Translations under genes and position numbers: made by a program
Shown: positions 42,726-51,555 of the stretch, piece after piece
Layout: each line of letters opens with the position of its first letter
How positions within the stretch are numbered: position 1 is the first letter of the stretch
Assembly (NCBI RefSeq): GCF_003013405.1
Contig: NZ_PXZL01000005.1
Span: 1-63,777, forward strand
Reading direction: 5' to 3'
Source of the DNA: Brevibacillus formosus
GTDB lineage: Bacteria > Bacillota > Bacilli > Brevibacillales > Brevibacillaceae
DNA length: 63,777 nucleotides
Notes under the pieces: generated by a model
Told to the model about the DNA's origin: nothing
The model's database searches: none
The model's input: the letters and a program-made list of their open reading frames with translations, nothing else

Positions 42726-43262
42726 CTAATCCAATTTTTGAACTTGTGTAAAGTCTAGCTCTACCGGTGTTTCGCGACCGAAGATGTCCACCAATACGCG
42801 AACCTTCTGCCTGTCCGGGTGAATCTCGATAATCTCCCCGGTGCGATTGGAAAATGGACCATCTATGACGCGCACCATATCGCGGAGAGCATAATCGACT
42901 CTGATCTTGGGAATTTCGATTCCCATTTGCTTGAGAATCGTATCGGCCTCTTCAGGACGCAGCGCTGTCGGTTTAGAGCCAGCACCCGTGGATCCGACAA
43001 AGCCGGTAACCCCAGGGGTGTTGCGCACGACATACCAAGAGTCGTCCGTCATCACCATTTCAACAAGGACGTATCCAGGAAACACTTTTTTCGTGACGGT
43101 GCGCTTCTTACCATCCTTGGTTTCCACCTCTTCTTCAGTGGGAACAAGAACGCGAAAGATCTTGTCTTCCATGCCCATCGACTCGAGTCGCTTCTCCAGA
43201 TTGGTTTTCACCTTGTTTTCGTAACCTGAGTACGTATGAAGTACATACCATGCTTTTTCCAT
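42726..43262 (-). CDS. nusG: Transcription termination/antitermination protein NusG
   Basis: 178 residues from the ATG at 43262 (MEKAWYVLHTYSGYENKVKT). The NGN domain (about 1-110) includes VFPGYVLVEMVMTDDSWYVV; the C-terminal KOW domain includes GPFSNRTGEI. NusG binds RNA polymerase and, in Bacilli, promotes sequence-specific pausing. Oddly, the strong Shine-Dalgarno (AGGAGGG, 43288-43294) is 25 nt from the ATG, with a 15-nt perfect hairpin between. An in-frame TTG lies at 43268. Confidence 0.95.
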   Translation of the reverse strand: MEKAWYVLHTYSGYENKVKTNLEKRLESMGMEDKIFRVLVPTEEEVETKDGKKRTVTKKVFPGYVLVEMVMTDDSWYVVRNTPGVTGFVGSTGAGSKPTALRPEEADTILKQMGIEIPKIRVDYALRDMVRVIDGPFSNRTGEIIEIHPDRQKVRVLVDIFGRETPVELDFTQVQKLD

Positions 43263-43307
43263 ATCCAACAGGACGTTAACCGTCCGTCCCTCCTAAGACT
43301 TGCATAA

Positions 43308-43556
43308 TTACGTTCCTAGAATCAAATCGATCAAGCGCGAGATACCCAAATCAACGACGAAGAAGAATATTGCAAGGAGCACGACCGTAACGAGTACAAC
43401 AAGCGTATAGGTTGTCAACTCTTTACGGTTGGGCCAACGGACTTTCTTTAGCTCGGACATTACGTCACTAAAAAAACCACCGGTACGGCGAAAACTGGCT
43501 CCGATTCGTGATAAAAAACCCACTTTGCCACCCCCTGACTTCGTCGCATCAACCAT
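43308..43556 (-). CDS. secE: Preprotein translocase subunit SecE
   Basis: 82 residues with an amphipathic helix (SDVMSELKKVRWPNRKELTT) and one C-terminal membrane segment (about 51-74), the typical Gram-positive form. It clamps SecY. The ATG overlaps the rpmG stop (TAATG). It lies between rpmG and nusG. Confidence 0.97.
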   Translation of the reverse strand: MVDATKSGGGKVGFLSRIGASFRRTGGFFSDVMSELKKVRWPNRKELTTYTLVVLVTVVLLAIFFFVVDLGISRLIDLILGT

Positions 43557-43705
43557 TACTTCGTCTCGCGATGAAGGGTTTGCTTCTTGTCACGGGAGCA
43601 ATACTTTTTCAGTTCAACACGTTCAGTAGTGGTGCGCTTGTTCTTTGTGGAGATATAGTTACGCTCGCCACACTCGGTGCACGCCAACGTGATGTTTACT
43701 CGCAT
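43556..43705 (-). CDS. rpmG: 50S ribosomal protein L33
   Basis: A 49-residue L33 ([20 protein letters not shown], then [19 protein letters not shown] and [10 protein letters not shown]). CTEC is present, but the second metal pair has only one Cys (KYCSRD), as in the RpmG paralogues of B. subtilis that read KYCPR. GGAGGTGG lies before the ATG. It heads the rpmG-secE-nusG transcript. Confidence 0.96.
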   Translation of the reverse strand: MRVNITLACTECGERNYISTKNKRTTTERVELKKYCSRDKKQTLHRETK

Positions 43706-43856
43706 TTATTGCCACCTCCATCTCATTTCAAACCTGCTATTAGTTAAAAGTACCCCGATGATAAATAGTACGGGAAAACCGCTACTTTTTCCTGACCATT
43801 TCATTCACCTAAGTAACCATAGAACAGAGAGATAAGAGTCTATGGCTACCTAAATA

Positions 43857-43885
43857 AATTTATCACACCGAAATACCCATGTCAA
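43857..43885 (-). promoter_or_regulatory. Promoter of rpmG-secE-nusG
   Basis: TTGACA (43880-43885), 17 nt, TAAATT (43857-43862) on the minus strand. The leader from here to rpmG is about 145 nt; I see no clear structure in it. Confidence 0.75.
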
Positions 43886-43926
43886 ACAAAATGACTTGAC
43901 AAGAGGTAGTCCTTTTGCTTCCAAAA

Positions 43927-43962
43927 TAAAAAGAGAGATTCTCTACAAATGAATCTCTCTTC
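43927..43962 (-). terminator. Terminator overlapping the end of sigH
   Basis: AGAGAGATTC-loop-GAATCTCTCT followed by TTTTATTTT on the minus strand. The left arm is coding sequence and the sigH stop codon lies in the loop. Confidence 0.9.
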
Positions 43963-44593
43963 CTTCCAAATAGCGCTCTAGCTTGCGCTTTACTCGCTGC
44001 AATGCATTATCAATAGATTTGACATGACGCTTCAGCTCGACGGCAATCTGCTGATAGGATCGCCCATCCAAATAGAGCATGAGAACTTGGCGCTCCAAGT
44101 CGCTCAATATTTCACTCATTTTGCCCTCGATATCATCGAACTCTTCCCGATTAATAAACAATTCCTCTGGATCGGTCACTTTTGTTCCCGAGATCACATC
44201 GAGTAACGTGCGGTCAGAATCCTCATCATAGATAGGCTTGTCCAGTGAGACGTAAGAATTGAGCGGGATGTGCTTTTGGCGTGTCGCTGTCTTGATCGCG
44301 GTAATGATCTGACGGGTAATACACAGCTCGGCAAATGCCTTGAACGACGTGAGCTTGTCTCCTCGGAAGTCGCGAATAGACTTGTACAGTCCGATCATCC
44401 CTTCCTGCACGATGTCTTCGCGGTCAGCCCCAATAAGAAAATAGGATCTCGCTTTGGCACGAACGAAGTTCTTGTATTTGTTGATCAAATACTCCAAAGC
44501 TTCGGCGTCATTATCGCGAACCAGGTCGACTACTTCTTCGTCGGTCATTAGTTCATATTGGGCATGTTTTAACTCCTTGAGGTCAACACTCAC
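43943..44593 (-). CDS. sigH: RNA polymerase sigma factor SigH
   Basis: 216 residues from a GTG at 44593 (GGAGGG upstream, spacing 7). Region 2: NKYKNFVRAKARSYFLIGAD and REDIVQEGMIGLYKSIRDF. Region 4: SYQQIAVELKRHVKSIDNAL. It directs early stationary-phase and sporulation genes, including kinA, spo0F and spo0A. The frame extends 33 codons upstream, overlapping the promoter, so the GTG is preferred; the length matches B. subtilis (218 aa). It has its own sigma A promoter. Confidence 0.96.
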   Translation of the reverse strand: MSVDLKELKHAQYELMTDEEVVDLVRDNDAEALEYLINKYKNFVRAKARSYFLIGADREDIVQEGMIGLYKSIRDFRGDKLTSFKAFAELCITRQIITAIKTATRQKHIPLNSYVSLDKPIYDEDSDRTLLDVISGTKVTDPEELFINREEFDDIEGKMSEILSDLERQVLMLYLDGRSYQQIAVELKRHVKSIDNALQRVKRKLERYLEGREIHL

Positions 44594-44635
44594 AAATGAT
44601 CCCTCCGCCAACCGGTTTCTCCAATAGATAGCGCT

Positions 44636-44665
44636 ATTATACATGATGCCGTAAAAAAGCGTCAA
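44636..44665 (-). promoter_or_regulatory. Strong promoter of sigH
   Basis: TTGACG (44660-44665), 18 nt, TATAAT (44636-44641) on the minus strand, right after yacP. In B. subtilis this promoter is repressed by AbrB; no AbrB consensus can be judged by eye. Confidence 0.82.
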
Positions 44666-44676
44666 CCGAATCCAAG

Positions 44677-45201
44677 TTATTCCCTTCTCCATTTTTCGAA
44701 TATTTTCGCTATTTCATCATTCAGCGTAATCCGCGTGGAGAAGCGCTCTTCTTGCGTTTTTTCGACTTGTTTCTTGATTTCCTTGCCCGCATTTTCCATA
44801 TCGAGCAACAACTCCCGCGCTGATTTGCGCAAAGCCCCCTGCCCAAATATGACACGTTGAGAGGTATAATCAGAAGTTGCTACATAAATTTGTCGATTTT
44901 TATTGTGAAATTGGGAGACTAGCTGCTCAATTTTCTCGTCTGCTGTCTCCTTTTTCTTCGTGAAATAAACCTCGACCTGGAAGTCTTCCATTTGACGGCC
45001 AATGCCAGGAACGTTGTACGCATCGAAGACAATGATGACCTTCACACCAGTGTAGCTCTGGTACTCAGCCATTTTTGCGATTAATTGATCACGCGCCTCG
45101 TCCATCCGCTCTTGATCCTTCAGCAGGCGCAGATCGGGCCAGGCGCCGATGATATTGTATCCATCTACGATCAACAGCTGCTTGGCTTTTCGTTTCGCCA
45201 T
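44677..45201 (-). CDS. yacP: NYN-domain ribonuclease, YacP/Rae1 type
   Basis: Protein of 174 residues with a PIN-like NYN domain: LLIVDGYNIIGAWPDL at the N terminus (metal-binding Asp13), VIIVFDAYN, ATSDYTSQRVIF. B. subtilis Rae1 (YacP) is a ribosome-associated endoribonuclease that cleaves mRNA in the A site. The C terminus is a charged helix. The gene lies 1 nt downstream of rlmB, between it and sigH, as in Bacillus. Confidence 0.92.
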   Translation of the reverse strand: MAKRKAKQLLIVDGYNIIGAWPDLRLLKDQERMDEARDQLIAKMAEYQSYTGVKVIIVFDAYNVPGIGRQMEDFQVEVYFTKKKETADEKIEQLVSQFHNKNRQIYVATSDYTSQRVIFGQGALRKSARELLLDMENAGKEIKKQVEKTQEERFSTRITLNDEIAKIFEKWRRE

Positions 45202-45202
45202 G

Positions 45203-45958
45203 TCATTTCACCCGCGTCGGAATTGGACTCCTGGAGCGATAGACTTCATACATCAACAAGGCAGCTGCTACAGAAGCATTGAGTGAGGTAACATTTCCCG
45301 CCATCGGAAGGCTGTACAGAAAATCACAGTTTTCTCGGACGAGACGACTCATGCCTTTTCCTTCGCTGCCAATGACAATTGCAAGCGGCATCGTATAATC
45401 ACCCTGGCGGAAATCTTGCTTGGCACTCGCATCTGTTCCTGCGATCCAAACACCGCGTTCTTTGAGCTCTTCCATGGTACGAACCAAGTTCGTTACTCGC
45501 GCTACCGGCACGTAGTTGATCGCCCCTGCCGAAGCTTTTGCCACTGTTGCTGTAAGACTGACAGAGCGTCGTTTTGGAATGATGACACCATGAGCCCCGA
45601 CTGCATCAGCTGTCCGCATGATAGAACCGAGGTTATGCGGATCTTCCAGCTCGTCCAACAGCAAAATGAACGGCGCCTCGTTTTTTTCCTCTGCCCGCTT
45701 CAAAATATCGTCTACTTCTACGTAATCGTAAGCAGCAACTGAAGCCACTACACCCTGATGGTTGTCCGTTGACACGAGCTGATCCAGCTTTTTGCGGTTC
45801 GCTGTCGTCACAATGACACCCTGTTCTTTCGCCAAGGCAAAGACAGGTCCCATCAGATTTTTATTCGTCCCCTCTGCAACCCAAATCTTATTGATCGTAC
45901 GGCCTGATCGCAAAGCTTCGATAACGGGGTTTTTCCCCAGAATCCACTCTTCACTCAT
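45203..45958 (-). CDS. rlmB: 23S rRNA 2'-O-methyltransferase, RlmB/TrmH family
   Basis: Protein of 251 residues: an N-terminal substrate-binding domain (EEWILGKNPVIEALRSGRTI) and a SPOUT fold with DELEDPHNLGSIMRTADAVG, VIGSEGKGMSRLV and LNASVAAALLMYE, the three TrmH motifs. RlmB-type enzymes methylate G2251 of 23S rRNA. It begins 1 nt after the mrnC stop. Confidence 0.93.
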   Translation of the reverse strand: MSEEWILGKNPVIEALRSGRTINKIWVAEGTNKNLMGPVFALAKEQGVIVTTANRKKLDQLVSTDNHQGVVASVAAYDYVEVDDILKRAEEKNEAPFILLLDELEDPHNLGSIMRTADAVGAHGVIIPKRRSVSLTATVAKASAGAINYVPVARVTNLVRTMEELKERGVWIAGTDASAKQDFRQGDYTMPLAIVIGSEGKGMSRLVRENCDFLYSLPMAGNVTSLNASVAAALLMYEVYRSRSPIPTRVK

Positions 45959-45959
45959 T

Positions 45960-46364
45960 TCATGATTCTCCTTCCACTATGGCAAACGCTTGTTGCACAA
46001 TTTCAGCGATCCGCTCTTCTTTTCCACTCAAGTACAGATACCCGATCAATGCTTCAAAAGCCGTTGCATGACGGTAGTCGATAATATCGGCGTTTTTGGC
46101 ACTGGAGCCGGATTTGGCATTCCGCCCCCGCTTCACTACATTCAATTCTTCCTCCGGCAATGTGGGCATTAACGTCAACAACACATTGGCCTGTGCTTTC
46201 GCTGAAACATAGCGGTTGGCCGCCTTGTGGAGCTGGTTTGGTTTAACCAGCCCCTTGGCGATCAAATGATACCTAACACAATGCGAATAGGTAGCATCCC
46301 CGAGGAAGGCAAGCACGAGTGGATTTGTCAGATTAGGATCTCGGGTCAGTTCTTCTTTTTGCAT
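45960..46364 (-). CDS. mrnC: Mini-ribonuclease III
   Basis: Protein of 134 residues: an RNase III catalytic domain without a dsRNA-binding domain. The metal-binding signature is visible as LAFLGDATYSHCVRYHL near residues 18-34, and YRHATAFEALIGYLYL carries the second acidic cluster. Mini-III matures 23S rRNA in Bacilli. No strong ribosome binding site precedes the ATG, which lies 17 nt after cysS. Confidence 0.95.
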   Translation of the reverse strand: MQKEELTRDPNLTNPLVLAFLGDATYSHCVRYHLIAKGLVKPNQLHKAANRYVSAKAQANVLLTLMPTLPEEELNVVKRGRNAKSGSSAKNADIIDYRHATAFEALIGYLYLSGKEERIAEIVQQAFAIVEGES

Positions 46365-46381
46365 CTATTTTCTTCGGCCCC

Positions 46382-47788
46382 TTATTTTCGACGCCAGCGA
46401 ACACCTTGTGGCGTGTCCTCCAGCACGATTCCTTTTGCTGCGAGCAGATCGCGGATTTCGTCAGAACGCGCAAAGTTTCTTGCTTTGCGGGCTTCTGTGC
46501 GCTCTTCGATCAGCGCATCAATCTCACTATCCAACAGCTCCTGCTCCTCTGCAATTTCAAGACCAAGAACCTCCGTCAACTCTACCAACAAATCCATGTA
46601 CGCACGAACTTCGGTTTCGCCTACATTTTGATGACGCAGATACAGGTTCGCTTCCTTCACGACGTCAAAAATAACGGTAATCGCATTCGCTGTATTGATA
46701 TCATCATCCATCTCAGCAATGAAGCGCTCGCGAAGCTCTCCAATGATTCGTGCCTGCTCCTGCGCCTGATCATTCGGCTCTTCTGCACGCACGGTATCCA
46801 GACGATGGGAAAGATTCGTATACGCCGTCTTGATTCTATCCAAACCATTGGCCGCTTGTTCGATCAACTCTTCGCTAAAATTGATCGGGTTGCGATAGTG
46901 CCCCTGAAGCATAAAGAAGCGAATTAATTGACCGCCGAATTTCTCCGAAAGGTCGCGTGCAAGCAAGAAATTCCCGAGGGATTTAGACATTTTTTCGTTG
47001 TCGATATTGAGCATGCCGTTGTGCAGCCAGTAGCGCGCAAAGACTTTACCCGTAAAGCACTCCGACTGGGCAATTTCGTTCTCGTGGTGCGGGAACACAA
47101 GGTCTGTTCCGCCCGCATGGATATCGATTTCCTCACCCAAAAACTTCAGGGCCATTGCCGAGCACTCAATATGCCATCCCGGTCTTCCTTCGCCCCACGG
47201 ACTATCCCAGGTAACTTCTCCAGTCTTGGCCGCTTTCCAAAGTACAAAGTCCAGAGGGTGTTCCTTTTTCTCGTTAATTTCTACACGAGCACCTGCCTGC
47301 AAATCATCCAGCGGCTGATGCGAAAGCTTTCCGTACTCCTGAAAACGTCCCGTGCGGAAATACACGTCACCTTCACTCTCATAGGCAAAGCCCTTTTCAA
47401 TCAGCCCTTGCACGAATTCAATGATCTCCGGAATGGTCTGCATCACTCGCGGTTGAATATCCGGTGGCGATACGTTCAGTGATTTCAGATCAGCATTGTA
47501 CGCATCCGTGTATCGATCCGCCACTTCTTTGACAGTGACACCTTCCTGATTCGCCACACGAATCAGTTTGTCATCTACGTCCGTAATATTTTGCACGAAT
47601 GTCACTTCGTAGCCACGGTATTTCAAGTAGCGGCGAAGTGTATCAAATACAATGGCAGGGCGTGCATTTCCAATGTGGATGTAGTTGTACACGGTCGGGC
47701 CGCACACGTACATTTTTACCTTTCCTGGCTCCAATGTGTGAAACGGTTCCTTTCGCCGCGTCATCGTGTTAGTTAACTGAATGCCCAT
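46382..47788 (-). CDS. cysS: Cysteinyl-tRNA synthetase
   Basis: 468-residue class I synthetase. Cys29 with [14 protein letters not shown] (HIGH motif), a zinc-binding Cys/His set ([20 protein letters not shown]), and KMSKSLGN. It charges tRNA-Cys. The ATG lies within the last 20 nt of cysE (overlap), so the two are coupled. AGGGAGG lies 13 nt upstream. Both are under the Cys T-box. Confidence 0.97.
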   Translation of the reverse strand: MGIQLTNTMTRRKEPFHTLEPGKVKMYVCGPTVYNYIHIGNARPAIVFDTLRRYLKYRGYEVTFVQNITDVDDKLIRVANQEGVTVKEVADRYTDAYNADLKSLNVSPPDIQPRVMQTIPEIIEFVQGLIEKGFAYESEGDVYFRTGRFQEYGKLSHQPLDDLQAGARVEINEKKEHPLDFVLWKAAKTGEVTWDSPWGEGRPGWHIECSAMALKFLGEEIDIHAGGTDLVFPHHENEIAQSECFTGKVFARYWLHNGMLNIDNEKMSKSLGNFLLARDLSEKFGGQLIRFFMLQGHYRNPINFSEELIEQAANGLDRIKTAYTNLSHRLDTVRAEEPNDQAQEQARIIGELRERFIAEMDDDINTANAITVIFDVVKEANLYLRHQNVGETEVRAYMDLLVELTEVLGLEIAEEQELLDSEIDALIEERTEARKARNFARSDEIRDLLAAKGIVLEDTPQGVRWRRK

Positions 47789-48434
47789 CGTTCTTTTTAT
47801 CCTCCCTCAAAAGCTCCAATTCTTTGCGTAATTGATCAATTTCCTTTTGCATCATACGAATCGTATCCGCTACCGGGTCTGGCATGTTTACATGGTCCAG
47901 ATCGTTTTTGACCCGCTTGCCATCCTGGATGACGATGCGTCCCTTGATTCCTACTACGGTCGAGTTAGGCGGTACCTCCTGCAAGACAACGGCACCAGCC
48001 CCTATCTTTGAATTATCGCCAATTTTAAAGGAGCCCAACACCTTTGCTCCCGTAGCAATAATGACATCATTGCCGATCGTTGGGTGACGCTTTCCTTTTT
48101 CCTTACCTGTTCCCCCGAGTGTAACTCCTTGATAAATCGTTACATTGTCTCCGATTTCGCACGTCTCTCCGATCACAACACCCATGCCATGGTCAATGAA
48201 CAGGCCACGTCCAATGGTTGCGCCCGGGTGAATCTCAATTCCCGTGAAAAAACGGGATAGCTGAGAGACAATTCGGGCGAGTGTACACAGCTCAGCCTTC
48301 CAGAGCCTGTGGGCAATCCGGTGCCCCCATATCGCGTGCAAACCGGAATAGGTCATGACGACTTCCAGCGTACTGCGCGCAGCCGGGTCTCGTTCAAAAA
48401 CAGCATGAATGTCATCTCTCATCTGTGCTAACAT
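47769..48434 (-). CDS. cysE: Serine O-acetyltransferase
   Basis: 221 residues from the ATG at 48434 ([20 protein letters not shown]). N-terminal helices, then left-handed hexapeptide repeats ([34 protein letters not shown]). Catalytic His and Asp in FIDHG are present. It makes O-acetylserine for cysteine synthesis. GGAGGTG lies about 11 nt upstream. A 27-codon frame extension upstream overlaps the T-box terminator and is not translated in this view. Confidence 0.96.
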   Translation of the reverse strand: MLAQMRDDIHAVFERDPAARSTLEVVMTYSGLHAIWGHRIAHRLWKAELCTLARIVSQLSRFFTGIEIHPGATIGRGLFIDHGMGVVIGETCEIGDNVTIYQGVTLGGTGKEKGKRHPTIGNDVIIATGAKVLGSFKIGDNSKIGAGAVVLQEVPPNSTVVGIKGRIVIQDGKRVKNDLDHVNMPDPVADTIRMMQKEIDQLRKELELLREDKKNDGHSVN

Positions 48435-48483
48435 TTTTGGGTGGCACCTCCTGCCTGATTTACCTGCCGAGTTTTCAACTTCC

Positions 48484-48790
48484 TTAAAAATAAAAAACGT
48501 CCCTATCCCCTCCATTACGAAGGGACAGAGACGGGTTTACCGTGGTTCCACTCTGCTTAGATCGTCTTGGCTGCAAAGACTTAACAAACAACCTTGAACG
48601 ATCTCGCTCATATCCCGATAACGGCGGGAAGCCGATGGCGCTTACTGATATCTTTTCAAAAAGATAGGTTCAGCTCATTGCTCACAGGGGCATTTCCATA
48701 CAGGGCACATCAGATGGCTCTCACCTATCCATCCTCTCTGTAGATGTGCAGACTGTTGTACTTCTCCTGATCGTTGCATTCCTTATTTAT
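48484..48790 (-). ncRNA. T-box riboswitch, cysteine specific, upstream of cysE-cysS
   Basis: Stem I begins near 48780 with AGTA (loop E), contains GAGAGGATGG and GTGAGAGCC, and aligns at GAAA-TGC-CCCTGTGAGC so that the specifier is TGC (Cys; 48690-48692). The T-box bulge region reads AGAGTGGAACCACGG (about 48535-48555). A terminator (GTCCC..GGGAC then TTTTTTATTTTT) ends near 48487. Uncharged tRNA-Cys should allow readthrough into cysE-cysS. Confidence 0.94.
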
Positions 48791-48810
48791 AAAAGAAAAC
48801 CAGCCAATAC

Positions 48811-50277
48811 TTACTGACCGTTTGCAATTACTTGCTGTGCACGTGCAATCACCTTGTCGCGTCCGAGCAGGTACAACGTCTCTGCCAAATCACGACCATG
48901 CGCCTGGCCAGTTGCTCCTACGCGAACCGGCATAAACAACGCCTTGCCTTTGTGACCCGTTTCCTTTTGCACGTCTTTGAGTACCGCTTTAATAACATCC
49001 ACATTATATGCATCCTGGGCAGAAAGGTGTTTCACAAAGGAAGCGAGCACTTCCGGCAATTGCGGTTCTTTCAGAACCAGCGTTGCTTCTTCATCGTACA
49101 CCACTTCGTCGAGGAAGAAAAGAGCTGCCAACGGAACGATTTGCGCACAGTAGGACATTTGCTCTTGGTACAGACCTACGATACTGCGAACCCATTCGCG
49201 CTTCTCAGCAGACAAATTCTCTTCGATGAAGCCAGCTTTTTGCAGATGCGGGATACACATGTCTGTAATCATATCGAGCGGTTGGCGTTTCAAATAGAAG
49301 TTGTTCATCCAGTTCATCTTCGTTGCATCAAACACAGCTGGTGACTTGTTCACGCGATCCATTGAGAACAGCTTGATCAGATCTTCCATTAAGAAAATCT
49401 CTTCTTCGCCACCTGGAGACCATCCCAATAGAACAAGGAAGTTCACGATTGCTTCCGGCAAGAAGCCGAGGTCGCGGTACTGTTCAATGAACTGAAGAAT
49501 GCTCTCGTCGCGCTTGGACATCTTTTTGCCATCTTGGTTGAGGATCAGTGCCAAGTGAGCAAAGTCAGGCGCTTCCCACCCAAACGCTTCATAAATCATC
49601 AATTGACGGGGCGTGTTGGACAGATGCTCTTCTCCACGAATGACGTGGCTAATTTTCATCAAATAGTCGTCCACTACAACGGCGAAGTTGTATGTAGGAA
49701 TCCCATCCGGACGGCAAATAACGAAATCGCCCATCTCGTTGGAGTTGAATGTTACCTGTCCACGAATCAGGTCGTTCACGACATACTCGCGGTCTTCCTG
49801 AACGAGGAAGTGAATGGATGGCACTCGTCCTTCTGCTTCGTACTGAGCACGCTGCTCGTCTGTTACATGGCGGTGCTTTTCCAAAATGCGTGGTGTTTCT
49901 CCACGCGCGAGCTGTTCTTCACGCTCTGCATCCAGTTCTTCTTTTGTCGCGTAGCAGTAGTACGCTTTGCCTTCTGCCAGCAGTTGATCGATATATTTTC
50001 GATAAATGTCCAGGCGCTCTGTTTGACGGTACGGTCCATATGGTCCACCAACGTCTGTACCTTCTTCCCATGTTACGCCAAGCCATTTCAGGTTTTTCAT
50101 TTGTTCTTCGTCCGCATTTTCCTTATTGCGCGTTTGGTCCGTATCTTCAATCCGAACGATGAACGAACCACCGTGATGTTTCGCAAAAAGGTAATTGAAG
50201 AGCGCTGTTCGCGCACCGCCGATGTGTAAATGCCCCGTAGGACTCGGCGCATAACGAGTGCGAATTTCTTTCGCCAT
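48811..50277 (-). CDS. gltX: Glutamyl-tRNA synthetase
   Basis: 488 residues from the ATG at 50277 (MAKEIRTRYAPSPTGHLHIG). HIGH is within PTGHLHIGGARTA; KMSKR is intact. As in other Firmicutes it may also charge tRNA-Gln for GatCAB conversion; this is not decidable from the sequence. It follows ispF and is read from a promoter that overlaps the end of ispF. Confidence 0.97.
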   Translation of the reverse strand: MAKEIRTRYAPSPTGHLHIGGARTALFNYLFAKHHGGSFIVRIEDTDQTRNKENADEEQMKNLKWLGVTWEEGTDVGGPYGPYRQTERLDIYRKYIDQLLAEGKAYYCYATKEELDAEREEQLARGETPRILEKHRHVTDEQRAQYEAEGRVPSIHFLVQEDREYVVNDLIRGQVTFNSNEMGDFVICRPDGIPTYNFAVVVDDYLMKISHVIRGEEHLSNTPRQLMIYEAFGWEAPDFAHLALILNQDGKKMSKRDESILQFIEQYRDLGFLPEAIVNFLVLLGWSPGGEEEIFLMEDLIKLFSMDRVNKSPAVFDATKMNWMNNFYLKRQPLDMITDMCIPHLQKAGFIEENLSAEKREWVRSIVGLYQEQMSYCAQIVPLAALFFLDEVVYDEEATLVLKEPQLPEVLASFVKHLSAQDAYNVDVIKAVLKDVQKETGHKGKALFMPVRVGATGQAHGRDLAETLYLLGRDKVIARAQQVIANGQ

Positions 50278-50346
50278 TGGTAGCACCATCCTTATGAATG
50301 TAAAAGGCTATAACCTTGACCTAAGTAAAAACGTATCTAAGGCTTT

Positions 50347-50375
50347 ATGTTACACCTTGCCCCTCTACTTGACAA
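50347..50375 (-). promoter_or_regulatory. Promoter of gltX
   Basis: TTGTCA (50370-50375), 17 nt, TAACAT (50347-50352) on the minus strand, overlapping the ispF stop region. Confidence 0.55.
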
Positions 50376-50838
50376 GCAAGCATACCGCCTGTGCAGCGAT
50401 TCCTTCTCCTCTGCCTGTAAAACCAAGTTTCTCGGATGTCGTCGCCTTCACATTCACATGCGAGAGATCGTCTGCCTCCAGCACGCGTGCAATGACTGCA
50501 CACATTTGCGGTATGTACGGCGCCATCTTCGGCGCTTGGGCAATGATCGTTGCATCCACGTTACCTAAACGGTAGCCGCGCTCCCGAACCAACTTCCATA
50601 CATGCTCCAGCAGCTTTACGCTATCTGCATCCTTAAAAGCCGGATCTGTATCTGGGAAATGACGGCCAATATCCCCCTCACCAATCGCTCCTAGAATCGC
50701 GTCACTAATCGCATGGAGGAGGACATCCGCGTCAGAATGCCCTAGCAAACCTTTTTCATACGGGATGGTGATGCCTCCGATAATGCATGGACGCCCCTCT
50801 ACTAATTGATGCACGTCAAAACCTTGTCCAATACGCAT
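50365..50838 (-). CDS. ispF: 2-C-methyl-D-erythritol 2,4-cyclodiphosphate synthase
   Basis: 157-residue IspF. Zinc-binding DVHQL (Asp8, His10) and [17 protein letters not shown] signature are present. It makes MEcPP in the MEP isoprenoid pathway. GGGAG precedes the ATG; the gene starts 3 nt after ispD. Confidence 0.97.
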   Translation of the reverse strand: MRIGQGFDVHQLVEGRPCIIGGITIPYEKGLLGHSDADVLLHAISDAILGAIGEGDIGRHFPDTDPAFKDADSVKLLEHVWKLVRERGYRLGNVDATIIAQAPKMAPYIPQMCAVIARVLEADDLSHVNVKATTSEKLGFTGRGEGIAAQAVCLLVK

Positions 50839-50841
50839 GAG

Positions 50842-51528
50842 CTACTCTCCCTTTCGTTTCCGCAATATCTCTTCACCAAACCACAGATCATCTGGCGTCG
50901 TAATCTTAATGTTCTCATAGCTTCCCTGCATAATCGATACCGGATGACCCATCCACTCAACCAGCATCGCATCATCCGTACCCAGCTTCCCCGCTGCCTC
51001 TGCTGCCTGATGCGCCTCTCGCAATAAAGACATACGAAAAGCTTGTGGGGTTTGAACCGCCCACAAGCTTTCCCGTGCCGGGGTTGACTCTACAAGTCCT
51101 GTAACCCCCACCACTTTAATCGTATCTTTGACAGGTACCGCCATGATCGTTGCCTGATCTTGTTGTACCTGATTGATCATGTCACTGATCTGTTTGCGAG
51201 TGACAAAAGGACGGGCAGCATCGTGAACCAGTACGTAATCGCAATTTGCGGATAGTGAAGCCAAGCCATTTCTCACACTGTCTTGTCGCTCTGCTCCGCC
51301 CAGAGTAACCACAACCGTCAGCTTTTCAGCCGAGAGTAAGGCCATTACTTCTGCGTGGTCTGCTTCACTCACCACCAGCACGACTTCGTCAATGTCGGGA
51401 TGAGTAGCAAAAAGACGTACCGTATGAGCCAAGATCGGCTCGCCCGCAAGCGGTAACCACAACTTGTTTCGTTGTCCACCCATTCGTTTACCCGAACCGG
51501 CTGCAACGATCACGACACCCGTACTCAC
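50842..51528 (-). CDS. ispD: 2-C-methyl-D-erythritol 4-phosphate cytidylyltransferase
   Basis: 228-residue IspD with VVIVAAGSGKRMGGQRNKLW at the N terminus (CTP-binding), VLVHDAARPFV, and AVQTPQAFR. It forms CDP-ME in the MEP pathway. It starts with GTG at 51528, with GAGAGGG upstream. It lies between yacL and ispF as in Bacillus. Confidence 0.97.
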   Translation of the reverse strand: MSTGVVIVAAGSGKRMGGQRNKLWLPLAGEPILAHTVRLFATHPDIDEVVLVVSEADHAEVMALLSAEKLTVVVTLGGAERQDSVRNGLASLSANCDYVLVHDAARPFVTRKQISDMINQVQQDQATIMAVPVKDTIKVVGVTGLVESTPARESLWAVQTPQAFRMSLLREAHQAAEAAGKLGTDDAMLVEWMGHPVSIMQGSYENIKITTPDDLWFGEEILRKRKGE

Positions 51529-51555
51529 TGATTCATCCCTCTCCTGTTGTCTTTT

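Noticed and set aside
49749..50162. A 137-codon plus-strand frame opposite gltX
   Set aside because: Antisense shadow; no start signals and no recognisable domain.
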